From Apostichopus japonicus (Eukaryota; Echinodermata; Holothuroidea; Aspidochirotida; Stichopodidae): a stretch of 64,000 bases of DNA. Positions within the stretch are counted from its first letter, which is position 1. The number at the start of each line of letters is the position of its first letter. Location: assembly GCF_037975245.1 (NCBI RefSeq), contig NC_092576.1, forward strand, positions 20,204,611 through 20,268,610. Reading direction: 5' to 3'. Positions 14,701 through 22,790 of this stretch are shown piece after piece. A program made the position numbers and the translations under genes. Under the pieces are notes generated by a model. The model was not told the origin of the DNA, did not search any database, and saw only the letters and a list, made by a program, of their open reading frames with translations.

Positions 14701-17700
14701 TTGTTTCTTCTGGTTTGTACCAGCACATTCTTGAGCCTACGCATAGGTCTGGACATACTCTGGATCTTGTTATAACACGCTGTGATGATGAATTAATCAA
14801 TGAATTTAAGGTGAAAGTTAACTCTTTATCTGATCATCACATGATTCATTGTGTGCTAAACCAAGAGAAATCTGTGCCTCTAAACTCCGTCACTACTTGC
14901 CGAAACTTCCAGCGTATGGACCACAATGCTTTTAAAAAAGACCTTGCATCTAAATTTTGTGAAATACAATCTAGTGAGTCACCTGTGGAACTGCTGACCA
15001 GCTTTGATTCAGCCATCACTTCTGTACTCGATAAGCACGCACTTCTCAAAACCAAGTCTCATAAGTTACGACCCAAGCAACCTTGGTATAATCGTGATAT
15101 CAGTGTTGAAAGACGTTTGAGAAGGAAATTTGAGCGAAAATGGCGCAAATCGGGTACTGAGATCGATCGTATGGCTTATGAAAATCAGAGGGATAGAGTC
15201 AACCAATTGATTGATGCCAGTAAGATGGAGTTTTACAGGTCCTCTCTTGCAAATTCTGACAAAAAGGATGTTTTTAAAACTGTAAACTCCTTGCTCAACA
15301 AAAACCGTAGAATTCTTCCTCAATCCGATTCACCTCAACTTCTGGCAAATGACTTTGCCACATTCTTCAAGGACAAGGTTGATAAAATCCGTAATGCTCT
15401 TGATGAGCAGCTGCCTGGCAATGATAAGGCTACCAATGAGATCAATGAACAGCCTACCGACTTGGAAATGTTTAATGAATTTGAACAGATTTCAGAGGAG
15501 GATGTACGGAAATTAGTGAAGGGGTTTGCAAGTAAATCATGCACCCTTGACACCATTCCTACGTGGCTACTAAAACAAAATCTAGACATCATGTTGCCTG
15601 CACTTACCTCAATCATAAATGCATCTCTCTCATCCGGCATTTTCCCAAATTCTCTTGGTCAAGCCATAATATCGCCAATTTTGAAAAAACCTTCCTTGGA
15701 TCACAATGCTTTAAGTAGTTATCGTCCTGTATCAAATATCAGGTTTGTGGCAAAGCTCATTGAAAAAGCTGTTGCCACACAGTTGAAACAGCACATATCT
15801 CTGCACAATCTCGACGAGCCATACCAGTCTGCATATAAGACACATAACAGTACTGAGACAGCACTCTTGAGGGTTAAAGATGATGTACTTAAGGCGATGG
15901 ACAAGTCTCATGTTGTTTTTCTGGTGTTATTGGACTTGTCCGCCGCCTTTGACACTATAGACCATGATGTACTGCTTAAGAGAATGAATACAAAGTTGGG
16001 AATATCAGGGATTGCCCTCCAATGGTTCAAATCCTACCTGTCTGATAGACAAAGCCGTGTTTCCATTGGCAACAACTACTCTGATCCTGTTGATTTAGAG
16101 TATGGACTGCCACAGGGCTCTATCCTTGGCCCCTTAAAGTTTGTAATCTACACACTCCCTCTTGGTAAAATCATTCGTCGTCATGCCTTAGACTTTCATC
16201 TCTATGCAGATGACACACAGTTGTACTGTTCTTTTGACCCAAAAATACCAGGTGCACGGCAGCATGCTATTGAGAGGCTTCAACTGTGTATTGCTGAAAT
16301 CGAAGAGTGGATGTCTTGCAACAAGTTAAAATTAAATGAGAGCAAAACAGAGTTCATTGTGCTTGGATCACCCTATTTTCTTCAGAAACTGCCACCTGTG
16401 TTACTGAAAATCGGTGATGCACATATTGAACCAACACAGTCGGTTCGGAACTTGGGCATAATTTTTGATGCAAATATGACTATGACTAAACAAATATCTA
16501 GCCTCTGTCAATCAACACATTTCCAGTTAAGAAACATCCGGAGAATAAAGAGATATCTTGATAAAGAAACTCTCCATCATGTCGTCAGGGCTTTAGTCAT
16601 CTCTCGTCTCGACTATGGAAATCTTCTTCTTTTTGGTGCTACGGAACATGAATTGGACAGAGTTCAGAGATTGCAGAACAATGCTGCCCGGTTGGTATGC
16701 TCCATATCCAAGAGAGATCACATTACTCCAACACTTAAAGAACTCCACTGGCTGCCAATAAGGGAAAGGATTCAGTTTAAACTCTGTCTTTTTGTCTTTA
16801 AATCCATGAACAATACTGCACCTGTTTATTTATCCAATCTACTGTCACCTTATACTCCTCAAAGAACTCTCCGCTCTACTCATGACATAACCCGCTTGAA
16901 TGTTCCTAGAACGAACAAGGTCTTGGGTCAGAAATCGTTCAGTGTAGCCGGTTACAGTCATGGAACAATCTCCCTTGTACTATCAGAGAAACTGACAATA
17001 TCTCTCAATTTCGTAGTAATCTTAAGACTCACCTATTTCCATGCTAAGTTGTGTCTGTGTCACAAGCGCTATGATCTAGATGGAATAGCGCTATATAAAT
17101 ATTAATTGTTGTTGTTATTGTTATTGTTCGATATCATGGGGCCATTGCTTATTACACCGAAGGGGAATAGACACATTTTGGTGATAGCTGACTATTTCTC
17201 AAAGTGGGTTGAAGTGGCGGCAATCCCGAACCAAGAAGCTGTGACGATAGCTAAAATCCTCATTGAGGGTTTCATCTGTAGATTTGGGATCCCTGACGAG
17301 ATTCATTCCGACCAAGGGAGGCAATTTGAGTCCAAGGTTTTTCAGAAGACATGTGAACTACTCAAGATACGCAAAACCAGGACCACACCGTACCACCCGC
17401 AATCAGATGGAATGGTGGAGAGATTCAAAAGAACTCTAGAAACAATGCTTTCCATTGTTGTAGCGCCGAATCGTAGCTTGGCCTACGATACTGCCGTCCA
17501 TGAATCGACTGGCTTTTCTCCCACAGAACTAATGTTCGGAAGGGCTGTGCGGACTCCGCTTGATATAATTTTACCGGAAATGGAAGAGGAGGAGGGTGTG
17601 GAGTATCCGACGTTCTTGGAGGAGCTGCGTTCGAGGATAAAGGAAATGTATAAACAAGCCAGAGATAACCTGGCCTCAGCGGGTGAAACACAGAAGCGTC

Positions 17701-20300
17701 AGGCTGATCGTTTTGCAAGCGAAAACATATACCGTCCCGGTGATCTGGTAATGGGTCATAATCCAGCAGTGGGAAAAGGAAAGACGTCCAGGCTTAATAA
17801 GCCATGGCAAGGTCCAGGAGTAGTCATCAGAAGGCTGAACTATGTGCTCTACAGAGTGAAGTTAGGGGCCGGCAGATCCGTTAAGTTGTTTCATTTCAAT
17901 CGGCTCAAGAGGTTCACCGGGGAATCACCACATTGGGTCGAGGCAGTTCTTACTATGGAACAGGAGCCGAGTGTAAATGAGGATTATTTCACTGGGAAGG
18001 TGCAGAATTTGTTTGACAAAGAGAATAAAACCGACGGGAGTGGTGTGGGGTTTACCTCTGATGGGTTCAAACGAGTTAAAAAGGGTCCCACTTTGCCGTG
18101 TTCTGAAGAGCCCAAGAGTCTCCCCAAGTCGACAGTTAAGGTGGGCGTCGGGGTAGTCGATCGTTGATCTGTACGGAAGAAAAAGCCCCCCGATAGGCTA
18201 AATCTGTAGAGGGGGAGCGGGGTTTCACTTGGTGCTCCATTACAAAGTCTGTTTTGCCTTTCTCATTGTCCTTTTCTCTCTTTCAACAGACACGATGGGT
18301 AAGACTGAACTGTGTGAGATCGAGTACAAGTGCAGCCAATATGAGTCCCGCTTCATTATAGAAGATAGAAAGAATGCGTAGCACTGTTGTTACCAATTAA
18401 TACAATCTTGCACATTGTTTCAGCAGCATATCGTACACAGAAGTCTCAAAGCTTTATCTGTTCACAAAGGCATTGTTTCAAATTACCAATATGATTTTAA
18501 CCTTTGATTTAGACAGGCATAATGAAGCTAGCATTATGCTGTAGTCTCTATAAAGCATAAACTTGCTTCCTCTTAAAGTTGAGACAAGACCCGTTATGTA
18601 AAGGTTATAGTGCATTCCTTGCATTGCTAAAGGTTAAAGAAATAATTATACACAATACAATAATTATAATGATCAAAGTTCTTCCACTTAGCATACATAG
18701 GACAGAACTTGTTAAATATATGTAATAAAAATATGTTTTGATAACATCTAGGGATTGTTCAAAGTCCAGAACTAATTATGAAGGTGTACTCTGTACAATG
18801 CTAGATAGTTGAAATGATGAAAGTGTCATGTACATGTACAGTAGAAACTGTACAGCGAGCTAACTGTCCCATGAAGATACACAAACTGTGAAACAGGACG
18901 TTGAATTTCAAGGGGATTGGATACTGTACAGCTCACTCTTATTATATGATCTCAGGGATTGCATTTCTGTAAAACATAGCAACACAAAGTTACTGATGAA
19001 AGTTACACTTTTTCTTCCCAGTATAAATTACATTCATGAGATCATATATAGCTACAAGAGAAGAAGGGAACGAAAAGGATAAAATCAAAGAAAAACATTT
19101 CAAATTGCAAAAAAAAAAACACAGAAGAGAAGGTTCTAGCCCTGGGTTTTCTTTTAGAATAAGAGGTGAATTGAGTTGTAAGTTAAATAGCTCACATACT
19201 GTAATATGATTTTGCATACACAAAACATGTGCATTACCCAACCTAGCAAACATAGCTTATTGAAAAGTCTTGATAGGATCAGAATCGCTACATTAAACTC
19301 AACGTTTTGATACTGCAAAGTTAGAAGATTTACTGCTTTTACACTTTAGTACATTTCGTATTACAGGTATAGACATACCATTGCTACTAACGTTTTCAAA
19401 AATGTCGGCTCTGGTGAAAGCAACAATAATATTACCGTTTTGTCCATCACTTAGGAGTGTTTGCCACAGCAGTAAGGTAGTCACAGCAATAACCTGTATT
19501 TTGTAGGTCATCTTTTCTTCATACAATGCATTTGCAAAACCTGAGAGGTAAAATTAAATGAAGAGATATTATTTATTATAGACCATCATAAACCTAATTA
19601 AAACTATGTTGTGTACATGTGACTATCAATAGATGTTACCTACACTAAACGGAACATTTCTGATAAATTGTATCGTTAACTGCTTGACATTATTTATATC
19701 AGGATATCTTTTAAATTTCAAAGTTGGCTTCAAGAATTTCAAAAACAGAAGGTGAAAATCAAAGAATTTTAACGTAAAACACAAATAACACTTGAGGGCA
19801 ACAACATTTACAATTAAGAGCTTCAGGTATGCAGGTTTACTATAGTAACTGGTTAATCAGTTTTTTTTTTATTTTATGGCGAACATGATATGATACCACT
19901 CTGAGAACAATTCTTTATAGACACGTGATGTGTTTCATGTGGTCGTATTAGAGCGATAATACTAAAAGTCAAATTTGTTTCATCTGAAAACTCAAATATG
20001 GATAAATGTGCACATATAAGCATACTATACATATTGTATCCCAATTTCTCATGAAAAGAATATGAATGTTTCATATGTGAATATTCATTAACTGCGCCGA
20101 ACAAATAATATCAAACAATTCGGCCCACACTGTCCAGGCCCATCAAAAGTTTGAAAATCATCTCCGGCCGATGCCTGAACCACATACAATAGGCAGACTA
20201 CTTACCTCTGCAAGAAACCAGTCACTATCATGTAAACAATCGTTTAAGAACCTCTCAGTACAATGTCAGTACAATCTCGTTAATGGCCTTCTGCTCTCTT
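2570..20300 (-). CDS. Tie-ectodomain receptor gene, copy A (5' part only)
   Basis: Minus-strand spliced gene; the visible part codes for the secreted N-terminal half of a receptor. Exons in transcript order: non-coding exon ending at 20,206; signal-peptide exon 19,540-19,436; Ig1 7,513-7,190; Ig2 6,430-6,164; EGF1 3,982-3,848; EGF2 2,719-2,570. All have GT-AG boundaries and every coding junction is phase 1, so they join in one open frame of about 317 codons. Exon lengths are identical to copy B (324, 267, 135 and 150 nt). The EGF modules have the cysteine spacing of the Tie/angiopoietin-receptor family. Intron 1 is swollen to about 12 kb by a Gypsy element. The rest of the gene would lie left of the window, so its intracellular domain is unknown. 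No stop or frameshift is seen in the exons. Confidence 0.85.
2720..3847. other. Intron between EGF1 and EGF2, gene A
   Basis: No coding or RNA signal seen. It holds a poly-G run near 3,357-3,369 that is absent from copy B. Confidence 0.5.
3848..3982 (-). CDS. EGF-like module 1 exon, gene A
   Basis: 45-codon cysteine-rich exon beginning [12 protein letters not shown] and ending [14 protein letters not shown], phase 1 to 1, with GT-AG boundaries. The cysteine pattern is that of Tie-type EGF repeats. The copy B exon differs at only a few residues. Confidence 0.85.
3983..6163. other. Intron between Ig2 and EGF1, gene A
   Basis: Collinear with copy B 50,997-53,756, except that copy B carries a solo LTR there which is absent here. 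The ORFs near 4,367-5,774 have no recognisable domain and no splice context. Confidence 0.5.
6164..6430 (-). CDS. Ig-like domain 2 exon, gene A
   Basis: 89-codon exon with acceptor ATTTCAG at 6,431 and donor AAGAG|GTTTG at 6,164, phase 1 to 1. It has the Ig signatures FRWLKDN and [12 protein letters not shown]. The strand-B cysteine is absent ([11 protein letters not shown]), so the canonical disulphide cannot form. The same is true of copy B. Confidence 0.87.
7190..7513 (-). CDS. Ig-like domain 1 exon, gene A
   Basis: 108-codon exon with acceptor CTCAATAG at 7,514 and donor GATG|GTGAGT at 7,190, phase 1 to 1. It contains the Ig core YQCHLSE ... FRAVWTRND ... [10 protein letters not shown], with both cysteines and the Trp. 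Compared with copy B the replacements are bunched between WTRND and NNDAFG, for example NAAGI against IDDII. Confidence 0.87.
7795..8935 (+). repeat. 5' LTR of the Gypsy element
   Basis: Begins TGTAACG exactly where homology to copy B stops and ends GTGTTACA directly before the primer-binding site. The inverted ends TGTAAC/GTTACA are typical of LTRs. Length is 1,141 bp. There is no partner LTR to compare with, so the borders rest on one copy. Confidence 0.8.
8448..8705 (+). repeat. About 80-bp tandem repeats inside the LTR
   Basis: Slightly more than three copies of a roughly 80-bp unit starting near 8,448, 8,528, 8,608 and 8,688. Each contains GTGCGTGCGTCCATC and a CACGTCG core. They may be promoter or enhancer repeats (inference). 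Confidence 0.7.
8938..8955 (+). promoter_or_regulatory. Primer-binding site
   Basis: TGGTGGCAGCGATTGGAT lies two bases after the LTR end. TGGTGGCAGCG is a usual start for Gypsy primer-binding sites. The matching tRNA was not determined. Confidence 0.7.
8990..10260 (+). pseudogene. Broken Gypsy gag
   Basis: The capsid-like part (about 9,440-9,865) has the retrotransposon gag pattern with [17 protein letters not shown] near its start and a late [18 protein letters not shown] helix. A CCHC zinc knuckle, [14 protein letters not shown], lies at 10,204-10,245. Breaks: a stop four codons after the first ATG, a frame change near 9,345-9,360, and a TAA at 9,865. Confidence 0.8.
10330..12640 (+). pseudogene. 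Broken Gypsy pol: protease, RT, RNase H
   Basis: Protease carries [13 protein letters not shown] (active-site DTGA) at about 10,434-10,472. RT follows: a palm segment with VDYRKLNEV (about 11,452), [12 protein letters not shown] (about 11,650) and the YLDD catalytic motif (about 11,746). RNase H begins near [11 protein letters not shown] (about 12,186). Breaks: TAG codons before the protease motif and at 10,704, a frameshift near 10,870, TGA at 11,545 inside RT and TAA at 12,412 at the end of RNase H. Confidence 0.87.
12641..13168 (+). pseudogene. Gypsy integrase, N-terminal part
   Basis: Contains the HHCC zinc-binding module, with histidines in HSHPLSGH and cysteines in CKICPKC, at about 12,961-13,080. 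The frame stops where the LINE begins at 13,169. Confidence 0.83.
13398..13764 (+). repeat. LINE 5' monomer repeats
   Basis: Units begin TTCAACCATGCATCAGTGAA at 13,398 and 13,461, and a variant begins at 13,613. The second and third are about 152 bp. The first is cut to 63 bp. The last runs into the ORF and supplies its first codons. Similar to promoter monomers of other LINEs. Confidence 0.8.
13665..17105 (+). CDS. LINE ORF: signal-like leader, 2A motif, APE endonuclease, reverse transcriptase
   Basis: 1,146 codons open. Residues 15-36 ([20 protein letters not shown]) are hydrophobic like a signal peptide. Residues 81-89, GDVHPNPGP, match the 2A ribosome-skipping core DxExNPGP except that E is H. 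The APE endonuclease starts near residue 186 ([10 protein letters not shown]; later ITESWLN and LGDFNIHVD). RT lies at about residues 620-910 with [23 protein letters not shown] and LYADDTQLY (catalytic YADD). The C-terminus loses similarity after QKSFSVAG near 16,945, while another frame then keeps the expected pattern to a TAA near 17,045, so a 1-base shift is likely. The annotated start includes 14 codons from the 5' monomer; M15 is an equally good start. Confidence 0.9.
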   Translation: MLKWMIQWISSYDTMAYTKLAFVVCILLHCTIFQCNVLLHVNTNGTSYFNSKLDHHKFLGRNITLYSNSTVTVKLQLLKAGDVHPNPGPDVTPAPTLTSVKSRPTYSYTTEQLLHINLNVNAKAHVSNTLWRHLVTLGINNRHPTHRGNRGKVKHIPNFTLESTNLETVRNSTPTNTTTIKKKVTMCLWNTRSVGNKTTFLSDYLIEHDIDVMCITESWLNENDAVTIGECTPPTYSFLNYPRGTDDHGGIAIVYKTAMKFRTFKPNLIAHTFEYACITDPINGITYVVVYRPDPFPKKTFDFLEEFDDFITNISSLTSRLFILGDFNIHVDKPDHPVVRKFNASLVSSGLYQHILEPTHRSGHTLDLVITRCDDELINEFKVKVNSLSDHHMIHCVLNQEKSVPLNSVTTCRNFQRMDHNAFKKDLASKFCEIQSSESPVELLTSFDSAITSVLDKHALLKTKSHKLRPKQPWYNRDISVERRLRRKFERKWRKSGTEIDRMAYENQRDRVNQLIDASKMEFYRSSLANSDKKDVFKTVNSLLNKNRRILPQSDSPQLLANDFATFFKDKVDKIRNALDEQLPGNDKATNEINEQPTDLEMFNEFEQISEEDVRKLVKGFASKSCTLDTIPTWLLKQNLDIMLPALTSIINASLSSGIFPNSLGQAIISPILKKPSLDHNALSSYRPVSNIRFVAKLIEKAVATQLKQHISLHNLDEPYQSAYKTHNSTETALLRVKDDVLKAMDKSHVVFLVLLDLSAAFDTIDHDVLLKRMNTKLGISGIALQWFKSYLSDRQSRVSIGNNYSDPVDLEYGLPQGSILGPLKFVIYTLPLGKIIRRHALDFHLYADDTQLYCSFDPKIPGARQHAIERLQLCIAEIEEWMSCNKLKLNESKTEFIVLGSPYFLQKLPPVLLKIGDAHIEPTQSVRNLGIIFDANMTMTKQISSLCQSTHFQLRNIRRIKRYLDKETLHHVVRALVISRLDYGNLLLFGATEHELDRVQRLQNNAARLVCSISKRDHITPTLKELHWLPIRERIQFKLCLFVFKSMNNTAPVYLSNLLSPYTPQRTLRSTHDITRLNVPRTNKVLGQKSFSVAGYSHGTISLVLSEKLTISLNFVVILRLTYFHAKLCLCHKRYDLDGIALYKY
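13907..13933 (+). promoter_or_regulatory. 2A-like translational recoding motif
   Basis: Encodes GDVHPNPGP. Release would occur between the last G and P, separating about 88 N-terminal residues from the endonuclease-RT. 2A-like motifs are known at this place in APE-type LINEs of sea urchin and other animals. The H in place of E is a departure from the strict consensus. Confidence 0.7.
17130..18167 (+). pseudogene. Gypsy integrase, catalytic and C-terminal part
   Basis: Resumes in frame after the LINE with DIMGPL (first catalytic Asp). The second Asp is in [10 protein letters not shown] and the Glu in [13 protein letters not shown], giving a complete D,D-35-E core. [11 protein letters not shown] stretch near 17,813 resembles the C-terminal GPY/F module. 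No chromodomain is seen. The product is cut from its zinc-binding half by the LINE. Confidence 0.87.
18208..18222 (+). promoter_or_regulatory. Possible polypurine tract
   Basis: AGAGGGGGAGCGGGG, a 15-base purine run 40 bp after integrase. A 3' LTR starting TGTAACG should follow but does not, so the assignment is uncertain. Confidence 0.35.
18295..18381 (+). pseudogene. Possible start of a third Gypsy ORF behind a splice acceptor
   Basis: A pyrimidine-rich tract ending TTTCAACAG (18,289) precedes an ATG opening 28 codons ([13 protein letters not shown]...). The element appears truncated near 18,358, inside this frame. Some Gypsy elements express a third ORF from a spliced RNA. What is left is too short to identify. 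Confidence 0.3.
18358..19435. other. Intron 1 remainder, gene A
   Basis: Collinear with copy B 56,485-57,489. No coding feature beyond shadow ORFs. Confidence 0.5.
19436..19540 (-). CDS. Signal-peptide exon, gene A
   Basis: Acceptor CTCTCAG at 19,541; donor ACG|GTAAT at 19,436. The ATG at 19,511 opens a peptide starting [16 protein letters not shown], a basic-then-hydrophobic signal sequence ending near SDGQN. It ends in phase 1 and joins the Ig1 exon. Copy B has the same exon with one replacement (D to Y) near the predicted cleavage site. Confidence 0.85.
19508..19531 (-). promoter_or_regulatory. Short uORF overlapping the start codon, gene A
   Basis: A 7-codon upstream ORF begins with ATG at 19,531. 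Its TGA overlaps the main start as ATGA (19,511-19,508). It lies wholly in the exon that carries the signal peptide and is kept at the same position in copy B. Stop/start overlap suggests that translation of the receptor may need leaky scanning or reinitiation (inference). Confidence 0.5.
20206..20300 (-). other. 5' non-coding exon, gene A
   Basis: On the minus strand CTTGCAGAG is followed by a strong donor GTAAGTAG at 20,205. The same donor is kept in copy B at 58,344, and about 500 bp of flank further upstream is also conserved between copies. The transcription start is not visible, so the high coordinate is a placeholder. Confidence 0.5.
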
Positions 20301-20979
20301 TCCCGGCACGTCTTTGTGTAAATTTCACAACAAGTTAGTGCATTTTATTTGCAAAGTGTTTTTATGTTGTGTGGAGGCGTATCGGCAGTGTACGGTAGAG
20401 TAGAAAGGACACCACATTAACGACAACACACATTGTAAAACGATACAAAATTACCACTTTATCGAGATATACTGACGGTACAAAACGGTAAATATCTTAA
20501 AACGGTTTTCATAAAGGTGGAAGGGCACGTTCGTTCCCCCAGGCGCCCCTCTTTCCTCCGCCCCTGTTTTTTCTACTGCTTTAGATTTGTTTTAACTACT
20601 ATGCTACACGCAAAAAAAATGGAGTGTTGAATTTGAACACTTTCCAGATGTAACCGTTCACCCTACACATGAAGGGTTACTCTGACCCTGAGTAGGGTTA
20701 CATAATTTATGTAGCGTGGATTTTTTAACACCTGCAGAAAGTGTACTTTCAGTTTGAGCATTCCGATTGGTCAAACCTCCCGTCAGCTGGATGCTTAGTG
20801 CAAGTTAAGTGTTTAAACGGTACCACAGTACCGTGAACACCCATTTACCGTACATAACAATACTTGTACCAGTTTGTCGACATTTATCGTTACTAAATGT
20901 ACTATAGTAACCACGGCCATATATACGTGCAAGCCGCATAACGTTACGTACTCAGTGTGCGATAACGAGCTACAATGGC

Positions 20980-21038
20980 ATGGAAAATGACGTTATAGGA
21001 GACTGGGGCCTGGAAGAATTGATTGAAAAAATTCGAAG
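20980..21038 (+). pseudogene. Captured exon, SAM-like start
   Basis: ATG opens 19 codons plus 2 nt (MENDVIGDWGLEELIEKIR) ending in a good donor AG|GTATGT at 21,039. The WGLEELIEKIR pattern resembles the first helix of SAM domains. A matching-phase acceptor (TTACTTAG) lies at 21,977, but its frame meets TGA at 22,045, so the second exon is broken or wrong. Confidence 0.4.
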
Positions 21039-21977
21039 GTATGTTTTGATATTATGTAAGTGAACGTGACAAGAACGAGAAATGCTTAGAGACCCACGAC
21101 TAAGTTGGGTAGACGAATGCATTTGAATCGCTTGCGTTACGTAGACCTAACGTTAAAGTCATACAATAAGTTAATAAATAGGCTAGCTGCTGTTTGTCAT
21201 AGTCAACTCATAATTGTCAACGAATCCGTGTAGCCTACATACAAGTAAACATTAAACGGAGTTGCCTACGGACGGACGGAGGACTTTGGTCTAGGCCATT
21301 ATTTTAACCTAGTGCATTCTATTCCTTTGTGCGTTAACTGTAACTTCGTATACCCTGTGAATCACTTTTTTATGTAGTACTAGCCTAGTACTAGTAGGGT
21401 ATACTTACAGGCTACTTCAAGCAATGCATTTTAAATAGCATCGGGCATGGGCCTATAGTTACGCTGGTACTATGTTTAATAAGGGATAAACATATATTCA
21501 TGTAATGTAATATGGAATTACCACTAATTGCCATTTTAGCTTGTAAGTTGTAGCAAGTAGGCCGAAGCTGATGTGGATTGGTGATACTTTTAGACCTAGG
21601 CCCAACTATAATTTAGCTATATTATGGAAGTGATCTAGCTGTTATAATTCATAGTCATCTACACAATTGCATACAATGGGAGTAGCATTGTTTTAAGCAT
21701 TTTTAACATGATGCATTGGTTGTAAAAGTTGCCTACATTGTCTGATGAAAGTTTAATGCAAGTTCCCGTTTTGACAAGGAATCACTATAGGCCATCTGGC
21801 TTTCTAGTTTGAAACGTACTTGAAGAAGTTAGAATCACAACTGATTAAATTGTGGGCATTTTCTTTAGGAATGTCAATGTTTTGTGAGGGGTACATGTAA
21901 ATAACTGCTTATGCTCCAAGAGGGTTTTAACACAACTTCATTATGATGGGAATTTTATTTTATTTGTTGTTACTTAG

Positions 21978-22248
21978 GAAGCATCAACTTGAAATTCTAT
22001 TTGCAAAAGATTTCAGAAAGGCCTCACCAATATGTGTTACTTCTTGAAGGAAGCAAAATACATCCCAAGCAGTCATTTGTGATCATCGAGAGACATGCCC
22101 TACCCCAGAGGACATTTATGAAGCCATTGATTTTGCTTCAAATCATTCTACATGTTAAATCTGAATTATACCAAATTGCAAGTCGCGGTGCCTGGGAATT
22201 TTTCCAAAAAGTTGTCTACCAGTTGCCTGGTGGTGTGAAGTGCAACTA
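21978..22248 (+). pseudogene. Possible second captured exon
   Basis: After the acceptor at 21,977 the phase-matched frame codes 21 residues then stops. A different frame at about 22,070-22,158 has a plausible peptide (CPTPEDIYEAIDFASNHS). Weak; it may be a decayed gene carried by the transposon. Confidence 0.25.
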
Positions 22249-22274
22249 GATTCGAGATTTTTATGCTTACCGTG

Positions 22275-22790
22275 CCGACAAAAAAGACAAAGTAACTGCA
22301 GTTTAGCAGTTGTCACGCCATGTTTACTCATCTCACGGATCAGAATGCATGTAAAGTTGTTGCTTATTTGGAATTGTCTTTGGGAAGAGTGTTTCTTTGT
22401 GTTTAATTTGGAATACCAAAGGCACGAGCCAACAACAAAGACAAAGTAATAGCAATGTAGCAGTCATCATAGACAGCACTCCACGTTTTCTCATCCCACG
22501 GATCAGCATATATCTAAAGTTGTTGCTTATTTGAAATTGACTTTGGGAAGAGTTGTTTTTGTGTTTAATCTGGAATACCAAAAGGCATTTGCCAACAACA
22601 AATACATAGTCACTGTAGTGTAGCAGTCATCATACACAGCACTTCATGTTTTCTCATCCCATGGATCAGAATTTTTCTAAAGTTGTTGCTTATTTGAAAT
22701 TGACTTTGGGAAGAGTTGTTTCTTTGTGTTTAATCTGGAATACCAAAAGGCATGCGCAAACAATAAAGACCAAGTAACTGCACTGTAACA
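22275..22790 (+). repeat. About 165-bp tandem repeat in the TIR transposon
   Basis: Three copies plus a partial fourth. Each contains a variant of AAAGTTGTTGCTTATTTG, TTTGGGAAGAGT and TTTAATCTGGAATACC. Starts near 22,270, 22,434, 22,599 and 22,766. Confidence 0.75.

Larger units (their letters stand above)
13169..17129 (+). mobile_element. CR1/L2-like LINE inserted in the Gypsy integrase
   Basis: Splits the integrase between GCATTG (ends 13,168) and GATATCATGG (starts 17,130). It has a 5' region with repeated monomers, one long ORF with APE endonuclease and RT, and a 3' end of the CR1/L2 type: GCGCTATATAAATATTAATT followed by a (TTG/TTA)n tail. No clear target-site duplication. The integrase frame is continuous across the insertion, so little or nothing was deleted. 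Confidence 0.9.
7795..18357 (+). mobile_element. Gypsy-type LTR retrotransposon, broken, no 3' LTR
   Basis: Order: 5' LTR (7,795-8,935), primer-binding site, gag, protease, reverse transcriptase, RNase H, integrase. PR-RT-RH-IN is the Metaviridae (Ty3/Gypsy) order. It is inserted in intron 1 of gene A, opposite to the gene. Visible breaks: an early stop and frameshift in gag, a TAA at 9,865, a stop and frameshifts around protease, TGA at 11,545 and TAA at 12,412 in RT/RNase H, a shift near 12,640, and a 4-kb LINE inside integrase. No second LTR is found. Homology to copy B resumes near 18,358, so a deletion probably removed the 3' end plus some host intron. It cannot move by itself. Confidence 0.9.
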
